DNA of 64,000 nt, taken from assembly GCF_947488025.1 (NCBI RefSeq), contig NZ_CANKYS010000009.1, positions 62,001 through 126,000 of the forward strand, given 5' to 3'. The stretch comes from an uncultured Nocardioides sp. Its GTDB lineage: Bacteria; Actinomycetota; Actinomycetes; Propionibacteriales; Nocardioidaceae. Below the pieces are notes generated by a model, which did not search any database, was not told the origin of the DNA, and saw nothing but the letters and a program-made list of their open reading frames with translations. Shown piece after piece: positions 1 to 8,332 of the stretch (the stretch's first letter is position 1; the number at the start of each line of letters is the position of its first letter). The translations under genes and the position numbers were made by a program.

Positions 1-92
1 TCGACGGGCTGCACGGCGCTGCGGAAGGCCCGCGCGAACACGCCGGAGATCACGGTCTCGAGCCGCTGCTCGAAGCGCTGCAAGGGGTTCAT
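1..92 (-). CDS. fhaA: FhaA-like DUF3662/FHA-domain protein, N-terminal fragment
   Basis: Only the first 30 codons are inside the window; the gene runs off the left edge. The start is the ATG at 90-92, preceded on the minus strand by a GAGGAGG-type ribosome site. The peptide begins MNPLQRFEQRLE and continues with an AFARAF/SAVQPV-like stretch. This resembles the amino end of the DUF3662 domain that precedes the FHA phosphothreonine-binding domain in FhaA proteins, which act with PknB-family kinases in cell-wall control. A tRNA-Leu next to fhaA also occurs in other actinobacteria, which supports the call. The FHA domain itself cannot be seen. Confidence 0.75.
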   Translation of the reverse strand, partial: MNPLQRFEQRLETVISGVFARAFRSAVQPV

Positions 93-257
93 CCTCAGGC
101 CTCCTCTCGTCGAACCGTCGGGGTGGGCAGGCATCAACGACCGCCCGACCGGTGCCGCCGAGCGTACCGGCCGGGCGCGCCCGCGCCACGCTGGCGCCCC
201 GGCGTCCAGCCGATTGGGAGGGCGCGTCGGGGGTGGGGTAGCCTGAGCCCGCTTCTT

Positions 258-340
258 GCGCGAGTGGCGGAACGGCAGACGCGCTGCGTTCAGGTCGCAG
301 TGTCCGAAAGGGCGTGGGGGTTCAAATCCCCCCTCGCGCA
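258..340 (+). tRNA. tRNA-Leu (anticodon CAG)
   Basis: A class II tRNA with a 7-bp acceptor stem GCGCGAG/CTCGCGC, the D-arm GCGG..GCAGACGC, anticodon stem-loop CTGCG-TTCAGGT-CGCAG giving anticodon CAG, a long variable arm TGTCCGAAAGGGCG, and T-arm GGGGG-TTCAAAT-CCCCC. The discriminator is A340. The next bases are CCC, so the CCA tail is not encoded exactly. A -10-like TAGCCT lies at 239-244. A strong hairpin follows at 352. Confidence 0.97.
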
Positions 341-351
341 CCCAGTGTGAC

Positions 352-379
352 AAGGCCCCGGACTTCGGTCCGGGGCCTT
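352..379 (+). terminator. Intrinsic-type hairpin after tRNA-Leu
   Basis: A perfect 12-bp stem (AAGGCCCCGGAC paired with its complement) is closed by a TTCG tetraloop, 12 nt after the tRNA. There is no long T tract, as is usual in high-GC actinobacteria. Confidence 0.85.
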
Positions 380-415
380 CGTCGTTGCGCTTGTCCGCGT
401 CGGCATGCTCGGGGC

Positions 416-718
416 ATGGCGCCCACCGAGCCGACCGAGGACGAGAAGTGGCTGGTCGTCGACGGCCGGCGCTGGCGGCGTACGGACCCGGCCATCCCGG
501 CGGACGAGCGGGCGCGGCTGAAGTCCCACCTCGGTCGCGGCCGCTCGGGCGTGCGTACGGCGCGCGACGACGCGGAGCTCGAGGCAACCCGCCACCGCAC
601 CCAGCTGGCCAAGGTCGGGCTCGGCGAGCGCGGCCCGACGTGGTGGGAGCAGACCGACGCCGAGCGGCGCGAGCGGTGGGAGTCCGCGCTGGCCGAGCTC
701 GACGCCCTCGACGACTGA
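416..718 (+). CDS. Small conserved actinobacterial protein (often annotated Tol biopolymer transporter-like)
   Basis: A 100-residue soluble protein with no signal peptide or membrane segment. It opens with DEKWLVVDGRRWRRTDPAIP and is rich in Arg/Glu, with helical segments such as ERARLKSHL and ERRERWESALAEL. Short proteins with this amino end are common in actinobacteria and often carry the name biopolymer transporter Tol, for which I see no functional basis. The ATG at 416 is chosen because a -10-like CATGCT (404-409) lies exactly 6 nt upstream, consistent with leaderless initiation. Function is unknown. Confidence 0.75.
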   Translation: MAPTEPTEDEKWLVVDGRRWRRTDPAIPADERARLKSHLGRGRSGVRTARDDAELEATRHRTQLAKVGLGERGPTWWEQTDAERRERWESALAELDALDD

Positions 719-749
719 GGCGACGTAGGCGCGCGGCATACTCGCCCGG

Positions 750-1385
750 GTGACCGATCGCGCGCCGCAGCCCACCGCCGCCGGACTGGCCGAGCCGTTG
801 CGGTCCCGCTGGAGCCCGAGCGTGTACGACGACGCGCACCGGTTGGGCGGCGACGAGATCGAGACCCTCCTGCGTGCCGCGCAGTGGGCGCCGAGCAAGG
901 GAAACACCCAGCCGTGGGCGTTCGTCGTCTGCGTCCCGGGCACTCCCCAGCACGACCGGCTCGTCGCGACGCTGAGCCGCGGCAACGCCGGCTGGGTGCC
1001 GCGGGCCTCGGTCGTGTTCGTCACCACGGCGCACGTGCACGAGAGCGAGGAGCCCGGCGCGGCGTCGTACAGCGACCACGCCCTCTACGACGTCGGCCAG
1101 GCCGCGGCCCACCTCACCCTGCAGGCGCGGGCGATGGGGCTGCACGCCCACCAGTTCGCCGGCTTCGACCACGACGCGCTCGCCGCGGCGCTGGGCGTGC
1201 CCGCCACCCACCGGGTGCTCACCGGCATCGCCGTCGGCGTGCCCGGCGACCCGGGCGAGGTCGACGAGCGCACCGCGGCCCGCGACCGCCGCGACCGGGA
1301 GCGCCGCCCGCTCGAGGAGTGGGCGTTCGGTGAGCGGTTCGGCGTGCCGTTCGTGACAGTGCCGCTGGCAGACTCGGCGCCATGA
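750..1385 (+). CDS. Nitroreductase-family FMN oxidoreductase
   Basis: A 211-residue protein of the FMN-dependent nitroreductase superfamily. Visible hallmarks are RSRWSPSVYDD near residue 17, the FMN phosphate-binding segment LLRAAQWAPSKGNTQPWAFV (about 39-58), and a later DVGQAAAHLTLQARAMGL helix (about 109-127) typical of the dimer core. The substrate cannot be read from sequence; relatives reduce nitro or quinone compounds with NAD(P)H. The GTG start at 750 follows CATACT (737-742) by 7 nt, suggesting a leaderless mRNA. The stop overlaps the next gene by ATGA, so it is probably co-transcribed with the peroxidase, a plausible redox-stress pair. Confidence 0.88.
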   Translation: MTDRAPQPTAAGLAEPLRSRWSPSVYDDAHRLGGDEIETLLRAAQWAPSKGNTQPWAFVVCVPGTPQHDRLVATLSRGNAGWVPRASVVFVTTAHVHESEEPGAASYSDHALYDVGQAAAHLTLQARAMGLHAHQFAGFDHDALAAALGVPATHRVLTGIAVGVPGDPGEVDERTAARDRRDRERRPLEEWAFGERFGVPFVTVPLADSAP

Positions 1386-1858
1386 CCTCACTCTCCGACT
1401 TCTCGGCCACCGCGATCGACGGCACCGACACCGACCTCGCGCAGTACGACGGCAAGGTCGTGCTCGTCGTCAACACCGCCTCGCAGTGCGGCTTCACCGG
1501 CCAGTACAAGGGCCTCCAGCAGCTGCAGGACACCTACGCCGACCAGGGCCTGGTCGTGCTCGGCTTCCCGTGTGACCAGTTCGGCAACCAGGAGCCCGGT
1601 GACGAGGCGGAGATCTCCGACTTCTGCGAGCGCAACTTCGGCGTGACGTTCCCGCTGTTCTCCAAGGTCGACGTGAACGGCGACGGCGCCCACCCGCTGT
1701 TCGACTGGCTCAAGGACTCCAAGGGCGGGTTGCTCGGCAGCAAGATCAAGTGGAACTTCACCAAGTTCCTCGTCGGCCGCGACGGCCAGGTGATCGACCG
1801 CTACGCCCCGACCACCGAGCCGGAGAAGCTGTCCGACGACATCGAGAAGGCCCTCTGA
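1382..1858 (+). CDS. Glutathione peroxidase-family thiol peroxidase
   Basis: A 158-residue, full-length bacterial Gpx-like peroxidase. The catalytic Cys is C36 in NTASQCGFTGQY, the Gln is Q70 in FPCDQFGNQEPG, and the Trp/Asn pair is W124-N125 in KWNFTKFLV. C82 in SDFCERNFGVTF is placed as a resolving Cys, so it likely works with thioredoxin rather than glutathione, as in other actinobacteria (inference). There is no signal peptide, so it is cytoplasmic. It overlaps the nitroreductase by ATGA and its TGA overlaps the next ATG, giving a tight three-gene unit. Confidence 0.93.
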   Translation: MTSLSDFSATAIDGTDTDLAQYDGKVVLVVNTASQCGFTGQYKGLQQLQDTYADQGLVVLGFPCDQFGNQEPGDEAEISDFCERNFGVTFPLFSKVDVNGDGAHPLFDWLKDSKGGLLGSKIKWNFTKFLVGRDGQVIDRYAPTTEPEKLSDDIEKAL

Positions 1859-2877
1859 TGCGCGCCGGCGTCGTCGCCGCGGCGGTGCTCGCCGCGGTGG
1901 TGGCGTCGGCACCTGCGACGGCTACGGCGTCGCTGGTCGAGGAAGGCGCCCTGGCGCCTGTCACGAGACCCCTCAGCCGAGCGGCCGACGTGGTCGTCGG
2001 GACCGGCACGCCCGCGTCGTGCACCTCGCGCGCCGTCGTACGCGCCGTGGCGAAGGGCGGCGTGATCGGCTTCGACTGCGGCCCGTCGCCGGTGACCATC
2101 GCGATGAAGCGGACCGCAAAGGTCGTCAACACCTCGGCGCGCGTCGTCCTCGACGGGGGCGGCCTGGTCACCCTGAGCGGCGAGGGCCGGCGGCGGATCC
2201 TCTACCTGAACACCTGCGACCGCGCGCAGGTGTGGACGACCTCGCACTGCAACGACCAGGCCGAGTCGCGGCTCGTGCTGAAGCGGATGCGGTTCGTCCG
2301 CGGCAACAGCACGGGCGAGGCGACCGACGGCGGGGGCGGTGGCGCGGTGTTCGTGCGCGGTGGCCGGCTGCGCATCCTCGACTCCACCTTCGCCGACAAC
2401 CGCTGCGACCGCACCGGCCCCGACGTGGGCGGAGCCGCGGTCCGGGTGCTCGACCAGCACCGCGACCGCCCCGTCGTCGTACGCCGCTCCACCTTCACCG
2501 GCGGGCGGTGCAGCAACGGCTCGGCGATCAGCAGCATCGGCGTCTCGTGGCGGATCAGCGGGTCGACGTTCACCGGCAACCGCGCGGTCGGCCGCGGCGC
2601 CAACCCCGCGCGACCCGGCACCCCGGGTGGCGGATCGGGCGGCGCGATCTACCTCGACGGCGACGACATCCACCTGACCGTCGAGGACTCCACGATCACC
2701 GGCAACCGCGCGCGTGAGGGCGGCGGCGCGATCTTCTTCGTCTCCAACGACCGCACCGGCACGCTGACGATCGACGGCTCCCGCCTCACCGACAACCCCA
2801 GCGACGGCTTCGAGACCATCCCCGGGATCTTCTTCCTCGGCGCGAGCCGGACGATCACCGACTCGGTGGTGCGCTGA
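1858..2877 (+). CDS. Secreted parallel beta-helix repeat protein
   Basis: A 339-residue exported protein. Residues 1-25 form a signal peptide (MRAGVVAAAVLAAVVASAPA). The rest has repeated GGAVFV, GGAAVRV, GGAIYL and GGGAIFF turns alternating with RILDSTFADN, VVRRSTFTGG, ISGSTFTGN, VEDSTITGN and IDGSRLTDN, the pattern of right-handed beta-helix (polymorphic-repeat) proteins. Several Cys residues (about 53, 73, 120, 127) could form disulfides outside the cell. The ligand or substrate is unknown. The segment just after the signal peptide (LVEEGALAPVTRP, residues about 26-38) is encoded by a palindromic repeat found elsewhere in the window, suggesting a tolerated insertion. The start is TGATG-coupled to the peroxidase. 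Confidence 0.8.
   Translation: MRAGVVAAAVLAAVVASAPATATASLVEEGALAPVTRPLSRAADVVVGTGTPASCTSRAVVRAVAKGGVIGFDCGPSPVTIAMKRTAKVVNTSARVVLDGGGLVTLSGEGRRRILYLNTCDRAQVWTTSHCNDQAESRLVLKRMRFVRGNSTGEATDGGGGGAVFVRGGRLRILDSTFADNRCDRTGPDVGGAAVRVLDQHRDRPVVVRRSTFTGGRCSNGSAISSIGVSWRISGSTFTGNRAVGRGANPARPGTPGGGSGGAIYLDGDDIHLTVEDSTITGNRAREGGGAIFFVSNDRTGTLTIDGSRLTDNPSDGFETIPGIFFLGASRTITDSVVR
1934..1978 (+). repeat. REP-like palindromic element (family A) inside a coding sequence
   Basis: A 45-nt element starting TGGTCGAGGA, with an inner GGCGCC..GGCGCC hairpin and ending CCTGTCACGAGACC plus CCTCAGCC. Related copies lie at 37279-37314 (inside recQ) and, as a double inverted copy, at 60008-60109 (intergenic). Confidence 0.8.
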
Positions 2878-2882
2878 TCGAA

Positions 2883-2899
2883 GCGGGGGCCGACCCCGC
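2883..2899. terminator. Hairpin between convergent genes
   Basis: GCGGGG and CCCCGC arms with a GCCGA loop lie directly downstream of the beta-helix gene and just outside the end of the convergent phosphatase gene. It is short but GC-only, and could serve as a terminator for the plus-strand unit. Confidence 0.5.
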
Positions 2900-2904
2900 T
2901 CGGC

Positions 2905-3828
2905 CTACGCGGGGTCCGGCGCGAAGACGGTCTCCCAGTCGCGCCGCATGCTGACGACCGTCCAGTCGGAACGCTCGGCGACCTCGAGGATGGGCTCGAC
3001 GGCGTCGAAGGTCCCTGCCTCGCTGGTGTAGGCGACCTCGCGCTCGTGGTCGTCGTGGTCGAGCAGGAGCGCGAGCGAGGGACCGTCTCCCGTCAGGGCC
3101 CAGTCGAGCATCTCCCGGTCCCCGGCGGAGTTGCCCGCAGCCAGGCACGGCCGACGTCCGAGCTGGGTCTGGATGTTGGTCACCTTGGTCGCGCCCTCGT
3201 TGGCGTCGCCGACGACTCCACGCGTGCGGAGCAGGCGTGGTCGTCCGAGGTCGTCGGGGGTGTACTCGTACTGGACGAGGGTCCCCACCACCGACTCCGG
3301 TGGGATGCCGTAGAGGTCCTGGCTGACCGCCCGGACGAACTCTGCGCCGCCTCCTGTGGAGATGGTCACGGCGAAGTCCAGCGCGCGCAGCTCGGCGATC
3401 AGCTCCAGCATCGGCTGGTAGGTGGTGGAGGCGTGCCTGCGGCCGAGGGTCGGGTGCTCGGCGCGCGACATGAACTCGCGGGCCGCCGACGTGAAGGCCT
3501 CCGGGGTGATGCCCGCGAAGAGCCCGTTGAGTGCCATCGCGATGCGCACGAGGCCGAGCTCGGCGATGGCGGCGCGGTCACCGCCGAGCACAGCAGCCAG
3601 CTCGGGCTCGCGTGCCAGCGACGCGTCCTCGGCCGACCTCGTGGTGAGCGCGTCGACGAAGAAGTCCCACTGGACGTAGGTCGGTCGTTCCACCCACAGG
3701 GTGCCGTCGTTGTCGAAGCAGGCCAACCGCTCGGCGGCCGGCAGCTCCGGCGCCGCGTCGAGGAAGCCGATCACCGAGTCCCTGGTCGGTCCGGGACGCC
3801 ACGACGGCAGGCGCAGGTCGTCCATCAT
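2905..3828 (-). CDS. HAD-family phosphatase, third gene of the sulfatase operon
   Basis: A 307-residue haloacid dehalogenase-superfamily hydrolase. Motif I is LACFDNDGTLWVE (about residues 35-47, nucleophile in DNDGT), motif II lies in AVTISTGGG, and the acidic motif III/IV is AGNSAGDREML. The all-helical cap between motifs I and II resembles phosphoserine phosphatase-like HADs. The substrate is unknown. The ATG at 3826-3828 overlaps the stop of the FGE gene by ATGA, making it the last gene of sulfatase-FGE-HAD. This order suggests a role linked to the sulfatase, for example removing phosphate from the same class of substrates (inference). Confidence 0.85.
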   Translation of the reverse strand: MMDDLRLPSWRPGPTRDSVIGFLDAAPELPAAERLACFDNDGTLWVERPTYVQWDFFVDALTTRSAEDASLAREPELAAVLGGDRAAIAELGLVRIAMALNGLFAGITPEAFTSAAREFMSRAEHPTLGRRHASTTYQPMLELIAELRALDFAVTISTGGGAEFVRAVSQDLYGIPPESVVGTLVQYEYTPDDLGRPRLLRTRGVVGDANEGATKVTNIQTQLGRRPCLAAGNSAGDREMLDWALTGDGPSLALLLDHDDHEREVAYTSEAGTFDAVEPILEVAERSDWTVVSMRRDWETVFAPDPA

Positions 3829-4772
3829 CCCGCCTCGCTCGCGCCCCGTCGTACGCAGCGGAAGCCCACGTGGCTCATCCCGGTGTCCACCATCTGCGGT
3901 CGGCGTGCCGCGGGCCGGTAGCGCAGGCAGTAGGAGTCGGCGCAGAGGTGGGACCCGCCCTTGATCACCTTGCGTCCGGTGCGGAACTGCGGCTGGTGTC
4001 GGTCGAGGCTGCCCTCCAGGTCGCCACCCCGCGGGTCGAGGGGAGCGCAGCACGCCGACGTCGCGTCGTCGGGGTGCCGGCTGGTCCACCAGTCGTCCGT
4101 CCACTCCCAGACGTTGCCCGCCATGTCGAAGAGCCCGAACCCGTTGGCGGGGAATCGCCCCACCGGCGCGGTGCGCAGGTATCCGCTCTCCTTCGTGTGG
4201 CGCCACGGGAAGTCCGGACCGTCCCAGGTGTTCGCCATGATCCGACCTCCGGGTCGCTTCTCGTCACCCCAGGTGTACGCCGCTCCCTCGAGGCCGCCGC
4301 GGGCGGCGTACTCCCACTCCGCCTCCGTCGGGAGGTCGAGACCTGCCCAGTCGGCGTACGCGCGCGCGTCCTCGTGGCAGACCTGCACCACGGGATGGTC
4401 GGGGAGCCGCTTCACCGAGCTGCCCGGCCCGTACGGCGCCCGCCAGCTCGCGCCGGGCGCCCACGTCCACCACTGGCTGAGGTGGCGCAGGTCGACCGGT
4501 CCGTCCGTGGGTGTGAACACCATCGAGCCCGGGACGAGGTTCTCCGCAGGGGCGTCGGGGAACTCGGCCGGGTCGAGCGGGCGCTCGGCGACCGTGACAT
4601 AGCCGGTCGCCCGCACGAAGCGCGCGAACTCGGTGTTCGTCACCGCGGTGGCGCCGATCGAGAAGTCGCCGACCCGCACCAGGTGAGTCGGCGCCTCCTC
4701 GGGATAGTGCTCGTCGGAGCCCATCCGGAACGTCCCGCCGGACAGGCGCACGAGCTCAGGCGCTGCCGACAC
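3825..4772 (-). CDS. Formylglycine-generating enzyme (sulfatase-activating)
   Basis: A 315-residue FGE/SUMF1-family protein that oxidises the active-site Cys of sulfatases to formylglycine. Family hallmarks are GGTFRMGSD near residue 12, PTEAEWEYAARGG, NVWEWTDDW, and the copper-binding, catalytic CxxxxC pair in GGSHLCADSYCLRYR near residue 285, followed by the closing HVGFRCVR. Presence of both Cys separates it from the catalytically different FGE-like proteins such as EgtB. The GTG start (4770-4772) lies inside the end of the sulfatase gene (17-nt overlap), so the enzyme and its substrate are translationally coupled. Confidence 0.93.
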   Translation of the reverse strand: MSAAPELVRLSGGTFRMGSDEHYPEEAPTHLVRVGDFSIGATAVTNTEFARFVRATGYVTVAERPLDPAEFPDAPAENLVPGSMVFTPTDGPVDLRHLSQWWTWAPGASWRAPYGPGSSVKRLPDHPVVQVCHEDARAYADWAGLDLPTEAEWEYAARGGLEGAAYTWGDEKRPGGRIMANTWDGPDFPWRHTKESGYLRTAPVGRFPANGFGLFDMAGNVWEWTDDWWTSRHPDDATSACCAPLDPRGGDLEGSLDRHQPQFRTGRKVIKGGSHLCADSYCLRYRPAARRPQMVDTGMSHVGFRCVRRGASEAG

Positions 4773-6255
4773 CGGCCTTCAGCTTCTCCATCACCTTGCC
4801 GACCGTGAAGCTCGCCGGCTCCTGGCGCGGCGGGAACTCCACGAGGGTCTGCAGCATCCGCGCGACGTAGGCCTGCATGGGCACGAGGACGAATGCGTGG
4901 TCGAGGAGCCAGTCGTAGTAGGTGTTCGACGTGATGTCGGCCCGCTCGAAGGGATCGGTGCGGAGGTTGAAGATCTTCGGCACCCGCAGCTCGGTGTAGG
5001 GCTCCGCCCACACGTTCAGCGTGCCGGTGGCGCGTTGCTCGAGGAACACCACCTTCCAGTTGTCGAAGCGCAGCGCCGTCAGGTCGCCGTCGTCGGAGAC
5101 GTAGAAGAAGTGCTGGCGCGGGCTCGTCTCCGTGCTCCCGGAGATGTAGTCGAGCTGGTCGTGGCCGTCGAGGTGGACGTGGTAGCTCGACCCGGCGAGC
5201 TCGGTGCCGGCCTTGAGGCGGCCCTTCACGTCGGTGTCGCCGGCGGCGGCCAGGAGCGTGACGAACCAGTCGGCGTGGCTGACGATGCCGTTGCGCACCT
5301 CTCCGGCCGGGAAGTGCCCGGGCCAGCGCACGAGTGCGGGCACGCGGTAGGCGCCCTCCCAGTTGGAGTTCTTCTCGTTGCGGAACGGCGTCATGCCGGC
5401 GTCGGGCCAGGTGTTCATGTGGGGACCGTTGTCGGTCGAGTACATGACGATCGTGTTCTCGGCGAGCCCCTGCTCGTCGAGCCAGTCCAGCACCGCGCCG
5501 ATCAGCTCGTCGTGGTCGCACATGGTGTCGTGGTACTCCGACTGCCACCGTCCGGCCTTCCCGCGGCTGCCGTCCTTGACGTGCGTGCGGAAGTGCATGT
5601 GGGTGGTGTTGAGCCACACGAAGAACGGGGTGTCGGACGCCTTCGCGTCGCCCATGAAGCGCAGGGCCTCGGGCACGACCTCGTCGTCGATGGTCTTCAT
5701 CCGCTCCTTGGTCAGCGGGCCGGTGTCCTCGATGCGCTGCGTGCCGTCCTCCTGCGCCCAGGAGTGGATCACGCCCCGGGGACCGAAGTTCTTGTGGAAG
5801 TCCGGGAAGTCCTCCTCGGTCGGGTAGTCGTCGAGCTCGGGCTCCTCCTCGGCGTTGAGGTGGTAGAGGTTGCCGAAGAACTCGTCGAAGCCGTGGGCGG
5901 TCGGCAGGAACTCGTCGCGGTCCCCGAAGTGGTTCTTGCCGAACTGGCCCGTCGCGTAGCCCAGGTTCTTCAGGGCGGTCGCGATCGTCGGGTCCTCGGC
6001 GCGCAGCCCGATGTCGGCACCGGGCATCCCGACCTTGGTGAGACCCGTGCGATAGGGGTTCTGGCCGGTGATGAACGCCGCCCGCCCAGCCGTGCAGCTC
6101 TGCTCGCCGTAGTAGTCGGTGAACCGCACACCTTCGTCCGCGATGCGGTCGATGTGGGGGGTGCGGTATCCCATCAGCCCGTCGCTGTAGCAGCTCAGGT
6201 TGGAGATGCCGATGTCGTCACCCCAGAGAATCAGGATGTTGGGTCGGTCTGACAC
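4756..6255 (-). CDS. Type I arylsulfatase
   Basis: A 499-residue formylglycine-dependent sulfatase. It starts NILILWGDDIG, where D13/D14 are Ca2+ ligands, and carries the maturation motif C54-T-A-G-R (CxxGR of the CxA/PxR type) in EQSCTAGRAAFITGQNPYR. Later metal and substrate motifs are FGKNHFGD, TTHMHFRTH and STDNGPHMN. Without a signal peptide it appears cytoplasmic, which suits co-translational activation by the adjacent FGE. The GTG start at 6253-6255 is preceded by AGGAGG with 5-nt spacing. Substrate unknown; relatives hydrolyse aryl or alkyl sulfate esters. The 270 nt upstream contains no convincing gene and presumably carries the operon promoter. Confidence 0.94.
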   Translation of the reverse strand: MSDRPNILILWGDDIGISNLSCYSDGLMGYRTPHIDRIADEGVRFTDYYGEQSCTAGRAAFITGQNPYRTGLTKVGMPGADIGLRAEDPTIATALKNLGYATGQFGKNHFGDRDEFLPTAHGFDEFFGNLYHLNAEEEPELDDYPTEEDFPDFHKNFGPRGVIHSWAQEDGTQRIEDTGPLTKERMKTIDDEVVPEALRFMGDAKASDTPFFVWLNTTHMHFRTHVKDGSRGKAGRWQSEYHDTMCDHDELIGAVLDWLDEQGLAENTIVMYSTDNGPHMNTWPDAGMTPFRNEKNSNWEGAYRVPALVRWPGHFPAGEVRNGIVSHADWFVTLLAAAGDTDVKGRLKAGTELAGSSYHVHLDGHDQLDYISGSTETSPRQHFFYVSDDGDLTALRFDNWKVVFLEQRATGTLNVWAEPYTELRVPKIFNLRTDPFERADITSNTYYDWLLDHAFVLVPMQAYVARMLQTLVEFPPRQEPASFTVGKVMEKLKAGVGSA

Positions 6256-6527
6256 GTGAGCCTCCTGGAGATGGGACGAGCGTCGGCAGGGTCGGGCCCG
6301 CGCACGAACGGCCGAGGGTTCGAGCGTCGCTCGCGGCGGAGACCGCCCGCGTCGCCCGAACCGGGTGAACGGCCGCCCGCTGGGGCGTCACCCAGCTGCT
6401 CGAGGGACGGTGACCGGTCGGGGGGTGGTTCACCCTTCTCAGGTGACGCCCGTCGGCGCGCCGGTCGAGAGGATCGGCCCGCCGTCGAGGAGCGGGCGCC
6501 GCGAACGACGATGAGGAGGTCGCAGCC

Positions 6528-7796
6528 TCACGCGGGGAGCGAGGGAGCGTCCGGCCCGACCCGCTCGGCCAGCCACTGTGCGACCTGTTCCTCCGACGGC
6601 GCCAGCCCGTCGCTGATCACGTGGGGCGCGACGCGGGAGAAGTAGTCGGTGACCATGCTGTCCGACTCGCGCACCAGCATCCCGGCGGCCTCGCCGTCGA
6701 CGATCCACGACCCGAGCACCACGCGGTTGCCCTCGAAGCTCGGCAGGTCGGTGTAGGCCTGGTAGACCCAGCCCTCCGCGCCGTAGCCGCCGGGCATCAC
6801 GACGTCCTCGACCATGTCGTCGAGGTGGATGCGGATGTTGTCGCCCTCGCGCCCGTGCAGCGGCTTGGCGACCCAGCGCTCGAGGTCGCGCGGCTCGTCG
6901 AAGTACGCCGGCAGCAGCAGGCGGTGTCGCGGGAAGAGCTCCCAGAGCACCGGCAGGATCGCCTTCGTGCTGAGCAGCACCTTCCACGCCGGCTCGATCC
7001 ACTTGGTGGGTCGGGCCTCGGACCGGTCGACGACCATCCGGCCGAACGGCTCGGCGAGCATCTCCTCCCAGGCGTAGAGCTTGAACGCGTTGCGCAGCGG
7101 CTCGTCGTGGACGTCGCGGAAGTCCCGGGTGTCGGGGTTCCACCCGACCTCGGCCACCGGGTGGGCGAGCGCGAGCCACCCGGCCTGGACGGCGGCGTCC
7201 ATGAGGTAGTGGACGGTCATCTCCATCTCGCCGCCGTCGTAGGAGTCCTCCTCGCCGAGGTCGTAGAGGAAGTGCATCCGGTCGCCGTCGAAGTGGCCCG
7301 ACCGGCGCAGCGTGCGCCACCCCTCGATGAGCCGGTCGTGGACGGAGTTCCACTGGTCCATCTCCGGCATCACGTCCTCCATCCAGTTCCACTGGATGAT
7401 CCCGGTCTCCACGAGACCGGTCGGGGTGTCGCCGTTGATCTCGAGCATCTTGATCGACCCGTCGGCGCCGTAGGCCAGGTCGAAGCGCGCGTAGAGCGCC
7501 GGGTCGCCGGCCTCGATCGAGCGGCGTACGACGCCCAGCGAGCCGGGCGGCAGGCCGAGCCGCTCGTCGGTCATCGTCGTGGCCATGTGGGTGACGGCCT
7601 GCAGGCACATCGCCCACAGCTCCTCGGTGGCGGCCTCGAGCGCCTCCACCTCCTCCATCGTCACCTCGTACCAGGCGTCCTCGTTCCAGTAGGGCAGCTC
7701 GGAGCCGTCGGGCATCTTGGTGGTCGGGAAGACCAGCCCCTGCTCCACGACGGTGTCGCGCCAGCCCTCACGCGCCCGCGACCGGTGCCGCCACAT
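6528..7796 (-). CDS. Glutathionylspermidine synthase-like ATP-grasp ligase
   Basis: A 422-residue protein of the GSP_synth (YjfC/YgiC-like) amidoligase family. Recognisable parts are SIEAGDPALYARFDLAYG, LEINGDTPTGLVETGIIQWNW (nucleotide/Mg site), ARPTKWIEPAWKVLLSTKAIL and KPLHGREGDNI (ATP-grasp Lys and Gly-rich loop), then GSWIVDGEAAGMLVRESDSMVT near the end. The amidase domain of true glutathionylspermidine synthetase is absent, so it probably ligates another amine or peptide. It is the last of four same-strand genes with a K+ channel, a lipoprotein and a DUF350 protein (19-nt gap upstream), an arrangement like enterobacterial yjf clusters. Confidence 0.85.
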   Translation of the reverse strand: MWRHRSRAREGWRDTVVEQGLVFPTTKMPDGSELPYWNEDAWYEVTMEEVEALEAATEELWAMCLQAVTHMATTMTDERLGLPPGSLGVVRRSIEAGDPALYARFDLAYGADGSIKMLEINGDTPTGLVETGIIQWNWMEDVMPEMDQWNSVHDRLIEGWRTLRRSGHFDGDRMHFLYDLGEEDSYDGGEMEMTVHYLMDAAVQAGWLALAHPVAEVGWNPDTRDFRDVHDEPLRNAFKLYAWEEMLAEPFGRMVVDRSEARPTKWIEPAWKVLLSTKAILPVLWELFPRHRLLLPAYFDEPRDLERWVAKPLHGREGDNIRIHLDDMVEDVVMPGGYGAEGWVYQAYTDLPSFEGNRVVLGSWIVDGEAAGMLVRESDSMVTDYFSRVAPHVISDGLAPSEEQVAQWLAERVGPDAPSLPA

Positions 7797-7815
7797 GTCT
7801 GGGTGCCCTCCCTGC

Positions 7816-8274
7816 TCAGGCGATGCTGGCGCACACGATGGCGCCGACGGAGAGGGCGACGGCCGCCGCGACCTGCGCGAGAGGACGTACGGGCCCGGGC
7901 GCGGTGACGATCTGCCGCAGGTCGCCCGGGGTGATCGCCTCGACCGCGAAGAACATCAGGGTGTTGAGGGCGATGCCGACCACGCCGAAGCACACGGTCC
8001 ACACCAGCGCCCAACCCAGCGAGGTCTCGCCGTTGGTCCAGATCGCGGTGAACAGCACCGCGGCGTTGGAGACCAGCCACGCCGAGGTCACCAGGCCGGC
8101 GCCCTTGGAGTGGGCGTGCACCGACTCGTTGCCGTTCTCGTCGACGCCGCGCAGGTGGGTGCCGAGGTGGCCGGGCGTGGCGAGGTCGAGGACGTAGTAG
8201 GCCACCACCAGCATCGCGCCGCCGACGAGGGCGTAGGCGACGGCGTGGAGGAGGGCGTCGATCAGGTCGGTCAC
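7816..8274 (-). CDS. DUF350 (YjfL-like) integral membrane protein
   Basis: A 152-residue protein with about four hydrophobic helices: AVAYALVGGAMLVVAYYVLDL, GLVTSAWLVSNAAVLFTAIW, GWALVWTVCFGVVGIALNTLMF and AQVAAAVALSVGAIVCASIA. A short hydrophilic loop after helix 1 contains HLRGVDENGNESVHAHSKGA. The pattern matches DUF350, whose members neighbour ATP-grasp YjfC-like enzymes. Function is unknown; a role in the membrane with the adjacent ligase and channel is inferred from context only. Confidence 0.8.
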   Translation of the reverse strand: MTDLIDALLHAVAYALVGGAMLVVAYYVLDLATPGHLGTHLRGVDENGNESVHAHSKGAGLVTSAWLVSNAAVLFTAIWTNGETSLGWALVWTVCFGVVGIALNTLMFFAVEAITPGDLRQIVTAPGPVRPLAQVAAAVALSVGAIVCASIA

Positions 8275-8332
8275 GGAAGGTCTCCTGGGAGCGGTGCTGG
8301 CGGGATCGGGTGGTGGGTCGGTGCGCTGGGGC

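Noticed and set aside
6256-6527. Possible small gene between the sulfatase and the ligase (plus-strand open frame)
   Set aside because: The translation is Arg/Pro/Ser-rich without motifs and has no promoter or ribosome site. I treat the 272 nt as non-coding, probably holding the sulfatase operon promoter.
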